Positions 8,759 to 11,665 of a DNA stretch of 11,665 nt are shown here, in pieces; position 1 is the first letter of the stretch; every line of letters begins with the position of its first letter. The position numbers and the translations under genes are program-made. This stretch comes from an uncultured Lentisphaeria bacterium (GTDB lineage Bacteria; Verrucomicrobiota; Lentisphaeria; Victivallales; Victivallaceae), in NCBI GenBank assembly GCA_903821255.1, contig CAIJKT010000027.1, forward strand, positions 1-11,665. The letters are read 5' to 3'. The notes beneath the pieces were generated by a model, which saw only the letters and a program-made list of their open reading frames with translations, was not told the origin of the DNA and did not search any database.

Positions 8759-8787
8759 ATTATAATTCAATTTTGATGATTTGTCAA
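8759..8787 (-). promoter_or_regulatory. Consensus sigma70-type promoter of the leftward operon
   Basis: On the minus strand TTGACA (8782-8787) is followed after 17 nt by TATAAT (8759-8764), a perfect match to the vegetative promoter consensus. The transcript would begin near 8752, giving a leader of about 40 nt before lacI. It is expected to drive lacI and, by readthrough, the prepilin, two secreted enzyme and symporter genes. Confidence 0.8.
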
Positions 8788-8844
8788 TAGTGCATTTTGC
8801 AGATGTTAAGAAAATTTTAACTTTTTTTTCTTATCATTTTAGCG

Positions 8845-8873
8845 TTGACAGCAAGCAATAAAACAGTTATATT
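8845..8873 (+). promoter_or_regulatory. Sigma70-type promoter of the rightward flavoprotein operon
   Basis: TTGACA (8845-8850) is followed after 17 nt by TATATT (8868-8873), and the transcript should start near 8880. The 30 nt upstream are almost entirely A and T, including a run of eight T, and could act as an UP element. A TATAAT at 8873-8878 is also present but would be 22 nt from the -35 box. The -35 boxes of the two divergent promoters are about 57 bp apart. Confidence 0.7.
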
Positions 8874-8885
8874 ATAATTATTGTT

Positions 8886-8916
8886 TATTGTACATCAATA
8901 TTATTTATGTAAATAA
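8886..8916. promoter_or_regulatory. Two adjacent inverted repeats in the flavoprotein operon leader
   Basis: TATTG-TACAT-CAATA (8886-8900) has perfect 5-nt arms, and TTATTTA-TG-TAAATAA (8901-8916) has perfect 7-nt arms. They sit between the predicted transcription start and the ribosome-binding site (AAAGGTG, 8915-8921), so a bound protein could repress. They differ from the CG-centred sites by lacI and may be targets of the IclR-like protein encoded at the end of this unit. AT-rich palindromes also arise by chance. Confidence 0.35.
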
Positions 8917-8925
8917 AGGTGTTAA

Positions 8926-9732
8926 ATGCTGTTTCAATGTAATAAGCTTATCATCGGAGCGTCGTTCGCCGGAATCGGCATTGCCTGCAAATATCCGGAT
9001 TCGGTGGTTGTGGAGTCGTCAATTTGCGTCGGCGGGGAATTTATCAACACAGTCAATCCGGGAACCGGCTGGGACGGCAAACTCCATTCAAAAGATGCAG
9101 TCGCTTTTTTTAACAGGATAAAAGAGCATAATGCTTTTGAGAACGGCAAAATTCATCTTCCCGCGCTTGCTCCAATTACCTGTGATTGGATCATCGATAA
9201 AAAAATCACGTTGAGGATGGCAACTGAAATAAAAGACGTCAAGCCTGCCGACGACGGGTTTGAGATAACGATATTTGACGCGGACGGAGAACACAAACTT
9301 CATGCCCGGCAAATTATTGACACAACAGAAGGCATCTGCTCTGCCAGATTCAGCGAAACAAAACCGTCAGTCCATGGAAAAACCTTAAACGCATTGTTAC
9401 ATTCAGATCATGTACCTATCCGGTCCGGCGAATACAGCGGGATCGAAATTAGAGAAGGCCGTTTTCCTTCTGAAGCCGTCGCCATGTTCAAATTGCCACA
9501 GGATTGCGGCTGGCCGGAAGCGCGCCAGCTTCTCCATGCCACCTGGACTTCAAGGTCCCTGGCATTGCGGGAATGGAAAATCGCGGCTGTCGCCAGCCGC
9601 TTTGATTATAAAATCGCGCCAAGACTATGCAGAATAAAGAAGAACTGGCTGCATCTGCCTTCGTCTGGTTATCAAAATCCTGTTGCGGCATACGACAATG
9701 GCTGCTCTATTGATTTACAGGAGGAAAAATGA
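8926..9732 (+). CDS. Short FAD/NAD-binding oxidoreductase-like protein
   Basis: A 268-residue protein without a signal peptide, so cytoplasmic. A Rossmann dinucleotide-binding unit begins at residue 8: LIIGASFAGIGIA, where the GxGxxG motif reads G-A-S-F-A-G with serine replacing the second glycine. It is followed by VVVE, whose E30 is at the usual ribose-binding acidic position, and CVGG. A second strand, IIDTTEG (130-136), resembles the Asp-x-Thr-Gly element of flavoproteins, and SSGYQNPVAAYDNG near the C-terminus resembles the closing FAD-contacting segment. It is about half the length of typical PF12831 proteins and appears to lack a large substrate domain. AAAGGTG lies just upstream. Its stop overlaps the next gene's ATG by 4 nt (ATGA), so the two products are probably made together. 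Partner subunit or diverged paralogue of the downstream oxidoreductase are both possible. Confidence 0.8.
   Translation: MLFQCNKLIIGASFAGIGIACKYPDSVVVESSICVGGEFINTVNPGTGWDGKLHSKDAVAFFNRIKEHNAFENGKIHLPALAPITCDWIIDKKITLRMATEIKDVKPADDGFEITIFDADGEHKLHARQIIDTTEGICSARFSETKPSVHGKTLNALLHSDHVPIRSGEYSGIEIREGRFPSEAVAMFKLPQDCGWPEARQLLHATWTSRSLALREWKIAAVASRFDYKIAPRLCRIKKNWLHLPSSGYQNPVAAYDNGCSIDLQEEK
9719..9732 (+). promoter_or_regulatory. Shine-Dalgarno and ATGA stop-start overlap coupling the two flavoprotein genes
   Basis: AGGAGG (9719-9724) inside the last codons of the first gene lies 4 nt before ATG (9729), which overlaps the TGA stop (9730-9732). This layout is typical of translational coupling and of subunits made in a fixed ratio. 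Confidence 0.75.
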
Positions 9733-11615
9733 TACTGGCAAACTATATGGATGGGGTTCCCGATCAGACCGCCGTCAGCGGGAAAAAGTTTGAGCAGGTA
9801 TACGATGTGATTGTAGCCGGACTCGGCACCGCGGGCGCGATCGCCGCGATTGCCGCCGCCCGAAAAGGTTTGAAAGTACTCGGCATCGAAAAGACCAGCT
9901 ACATGGGGGGGACGGGTACCGGAGGATTTATTTTCGGGTACTGCTATGGATTAAGCGGCGGGATATGCGATACGATTGACCAGGCGATTCAGGCAGAAGC
10001 CTGCAAAGGTGATTATCTGCCTTGCGGCAAAGGAATAAACGCCGATCTGAAAAAACTCTTTCTCGAGAAAGAGGCTTTAGCGGCAGGAGTTACCCTGGCT
10101 TACGAATCGACCGTAACCGGGGTTTATCTTGAGGATAAAACGGTCAAAGGCCTGCAATATCTTTCAGCCACCGGAATTCACGATGCAAAAACCAAATTTG
10201 TCATTGATTGCACAGGTGATGCTCAAGCATGTTTTCTGGCCGGATGCCCGACTGTGAAAGGCAGAGGCGCTGACGGGCAATTCCAGCCGTTTACCAATGT
10301 GAGATCCATCATAAGAGAGGCCGGCAATCTGTCAACTGTAAATTTTGATTCCGGTTACGTTGATCAGACCATTGCCGCTGACCTGTCTGAATCCATTCTT
10401 CAAAGTACCGGACAGCATCTAAAAGAACGGTTTGACGAACAGCACAAACTCATTGCCATTGCCGACATTTTAGGCATCAGGGAAGGTCGCCAGATTGTCG
10501 GAGAGGAAAATCTGAAATTCTCCGATTATGTTAATAATAAATTTTCCCGCAAGCCCGTTGCCTGGAGTTTCTCAAATCATGACACCCATTCCAGCGATTG
10601 GGCTTTTGAAAGTGAACCTGCACAGGATTGGGGCGTAGCCGCCAGTTTATGGGGAATAGATTTTTATGTTCCGGTACCAATCGGCGCAATTATTCCCAAA
10701 GGGTACAATGGGCTCCTTGTGGCCGGACGCTGCCTGGCGGTTGATCACGATCTGGCTCAATCCGTCCGCATGAAACGTACTGTGCAGCAACTCGGAGAGG
10801 TAGCCGCCGTTACCGCATATATGTCTATCACCGGCAATACGCCGGTGATAAAACTCAAATATCAGTCAATTGCTGACGAATTACGCCGCACGGGATGTCT
10901 TGGAGAAAATCATTTTACTGACAATTCCAGCCGCTGGTTTGTTGATGCTCAGTCCATTAAGGACGGGCTTGACTCGGAGAAACCGGGAATTGCGATCTGG
11001 TCGGCCCGCAGGCTTGGAGAAGAAATGATCCCGTCTCTGAGAAAATGGTTTAGCGGCAGTCCGCCGGATTCTCATCTTAAATGTCATTGCGCATTCGCAC
11101 TGGCGCTCCTCGGCGACAAAACCGGTCTTCCGGCATTGCGAAAAATGGCTGCCGGAAAAGATGATTTTCTGCCGCAGACCAGCAGAAACTGGAATCAGCA
11201 TCGAGGATATGCGGCGATTTATTTGCTAGGGAGACTGCGCGACACCGGCAGTATCAATATATTTAAAGCTGTCCTCATGGATAAAAACATCGAGTTTCGC
11301 TTCCAATACTGCTCCCATGCCGTAATGGCATTGATTAAAACCGGCAGCAGACATGCGGCCGCCCGGTCACGGATAGCCGCCATCCTGCGAGAATTTGCCG
11401 AGCAGGCAGACTTGTCAATTGAGATGATTTTAAAAGGGTGGCTGCAGCCTCTGATTAAACTTCAAATGGAAACTCTTATCAGAATTATTATTGCAAACCG
11501 GCTGGAATTATGGCACATTCAGCATAATATTTACAGCCTCCTGACTGAAAAAAAGTTATCAGTTCATGAGAAAAATATTTTAAGGAGACTTCTGCCGCAT
11601 GATTCAGGTACTTGA
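9729..11615 (+). CDS. PF12831-like FAD-dependent oxidoreductase with helical-repeat C-terminal domain
   Basis: Cytoplasmic flavoprotein of 628 residues. The FAD-binding motif GLGTAG (31-36) is followed by IEK (E54) and MGGTGTGG. Further family marks are DCTGDA (160-165), LGIREGRQIVGEE (248-260) and the C-terminal FAD segment GLLVAGRCLAVDHDLAQSVR (328-347) with QQLGEVAAVTAY, which matches the VAGRCISA...R...GQAAG pattern of PF12831. Residues about 415-600 form a run of amphipathic helices (HCAFALALLGDKTGLPALRK, GYAAIYLLGRLRDTGSINIF) that look HEAT-like and are an addition to the common core. The family contains oxidoreductases of largely unknown substrate, often near glycan-degradation genes. 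It overlaps the short flavoprotein gene by 4 nt and the next regulator gene by 17 nt. Oxidation of an imported sugar or its derivative is inference from context. Confidence 0.92.
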   Translation: MILANYMDGVPDQTAVSGKKFEQVYDVIVAGLGTAGAIAAIAAARKGLKVLGIEKTSYMGGTGTGGFIFGYCYGLSGGICDTIDQAIQAEACKGDYLPCGKGINADLKKLFLEKEALAAGVTLAYESTVTGVYLEDKTVKGLQYLSATGIHDAKTKFVIDCTGDAQACFLAGCPTVKGRGADGQFQPFTNVRSIIREAGNLSTVNFDSGYVDQTIAADLSESILQSTGQHLKERFDEQHKLIAIADILGIREGRQIVGEENLKFSDYVNNKFSRKPVAWSFSNHDTHSSDWAFESEPAQDWGVAASLWGIDFYVPVPIGAIIPKGYNGLLVAGRCLAVDHDLAQSVRMKRTVQQLGEVAAVTAYMSITGNTPVIKLKYQSIADELRRTGCLGENHFTDNSSRWFVDAQSIKDGLDSEKPGIAIWSARRLGEEMIPSLRKWFSGSPPDSHLKCHCAFALALLGDKTGLPALRKMAAGKDDFLPQTSRNWNQHRGYAAIYLLGRLRDTGSINIFKAVLMDKNIEFRFQYCSHAVMALIKTGSRHAAARSRIAAILREFAEQADLSIEMILKGWLQPLIKLQMETLIRIIIANRLELWHIQHNIYSLLTEKKLSVHEKNILRRLLPHDSGT

Positions 11616-11665
11616 AAGATTTAATCTGATATTGGAGCATGTAGCTGACAACCACAGTCGCCCCT
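11599..11665 (+). CDS. N-terminus of probable IclR-family transcriptional regulator, cut by window edge
   Basis: From the ATG at 11599 the frame stays open to the window end and gives 22 residues, MIQVLERFNLILEHVADNHS followed by RP. This matches the first helix of IclR-family regulators (pattern xQVLxRaxxILexla), which precedes the winged helix-turn-helix. AAGGAG at 11582-11587 lies 11 nt upstream. The start is inside the last 17 nt of the oxidoreductase gene in another frame, indicating coupled expression. IclR proteins commonly sense small metabolites in catabolic pathways, so this one may sense the oxidoreductase product. The call rests on a short segment. Confidence 0.6.
   Translation, partial: MIQVLERFNLILEHVADNHSRP

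Noticed and set aside
8805..8829. Terminator-like GTTAAGAAAATTTTAAC followed by eight T on the plus strand
   Set aside because: The stem is only five A/T-rich base pairs and no plus-strand gene lies upstream; the tract is better explained as AT-rich promoter-upstream DNA.
8873..8878. TATAAT as the -10 box of the rightward promoter
   Set aside because: Spacing to TTGACA would be 22 nt; TATATT at 8868-8873 has the optimal 17 nt.
8888..9121. Plus-strand 77-residue open frame starting in the leader of the flavoprotein gene
   Set aside because: It overlaps the flavoprotein gene in another frame, has no ribosome-binding site and no recognisable protein pattern.

Overview
The window looks like a carbohydrate-utilisation locus from a Lentisphaerota-type bacterium (Victivallis-like), or a close relative in the PVC group. 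The evidence is a prepilin-like protein with the [16 protein letters not shown] signature but no preceding glycine, sitting beside a LacI regulator, large secreted glycosidase-like proteins (a GH123/DUF4091-type and a DUF4838-type) and an SSS-family sodium/solute symporter. Base composition is moderate, with AT-rich intergenic regions. The phylum assignment is inference from gene content, not from a marker gene.

There are two divergent transcription units. The leftward unit runs on the minus strand from about 8752 to beyond the left edge. In order it holds the LacI-family regulator (8712-7636), the prepilin-like protein (7567-6890), the GH123/DUF4091-like secreted protein (6785-3969), the DUF4838 secreted protein (3856-1187) and a truncated sodium/solute symporter (1131 to the window edge). 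Gaps are 55-112 nt and I see no convincing terminator. One strong stem-loop without a U-tract lies between the prepilin and GH123-like genes. A consensus promoter (TTGACA, 17 nt, TATAAT) precedes lacI, with CG-centred operator-like sites just downstream, which suggests autoregulation.

The rightward unit starts from a TTGACA-17-TATATT promoter in the same 213-nt divergent region. It holds a short FAD/NAD-binding protein (8926-9732), a 628-residue PF12831-like FAD-dependent oxidoreductase with a helical-repeat C-terminal part (9729-11615), and the first 22 codons of what looks like an IclR-family regulator (from 11599). All three genes overlap slightly, so they are probably translationally coupled.

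Inferred working model: the two secreted proteins bind or cleave a glycan outside the cytoplasm, the prepilin-like protein is a surface or envelope accessory, and the symporter imports a released sugar or sugar acid. The cytoplasmic flavoprotein pair may then oxidise that product. LacI- and IclR-type regulators would sense two different intermediates. The substrate cannot be read from sequence. GH123 members are known as beta-N-acetylgalactosaminidases, but this protein is distant enough that GalNAc specificity is only a hypothesis. No tRNA, rRNA, CRISPR array, insertion sequence or integrase was seen, and no gene-free stretch exceeds about 215 nt.
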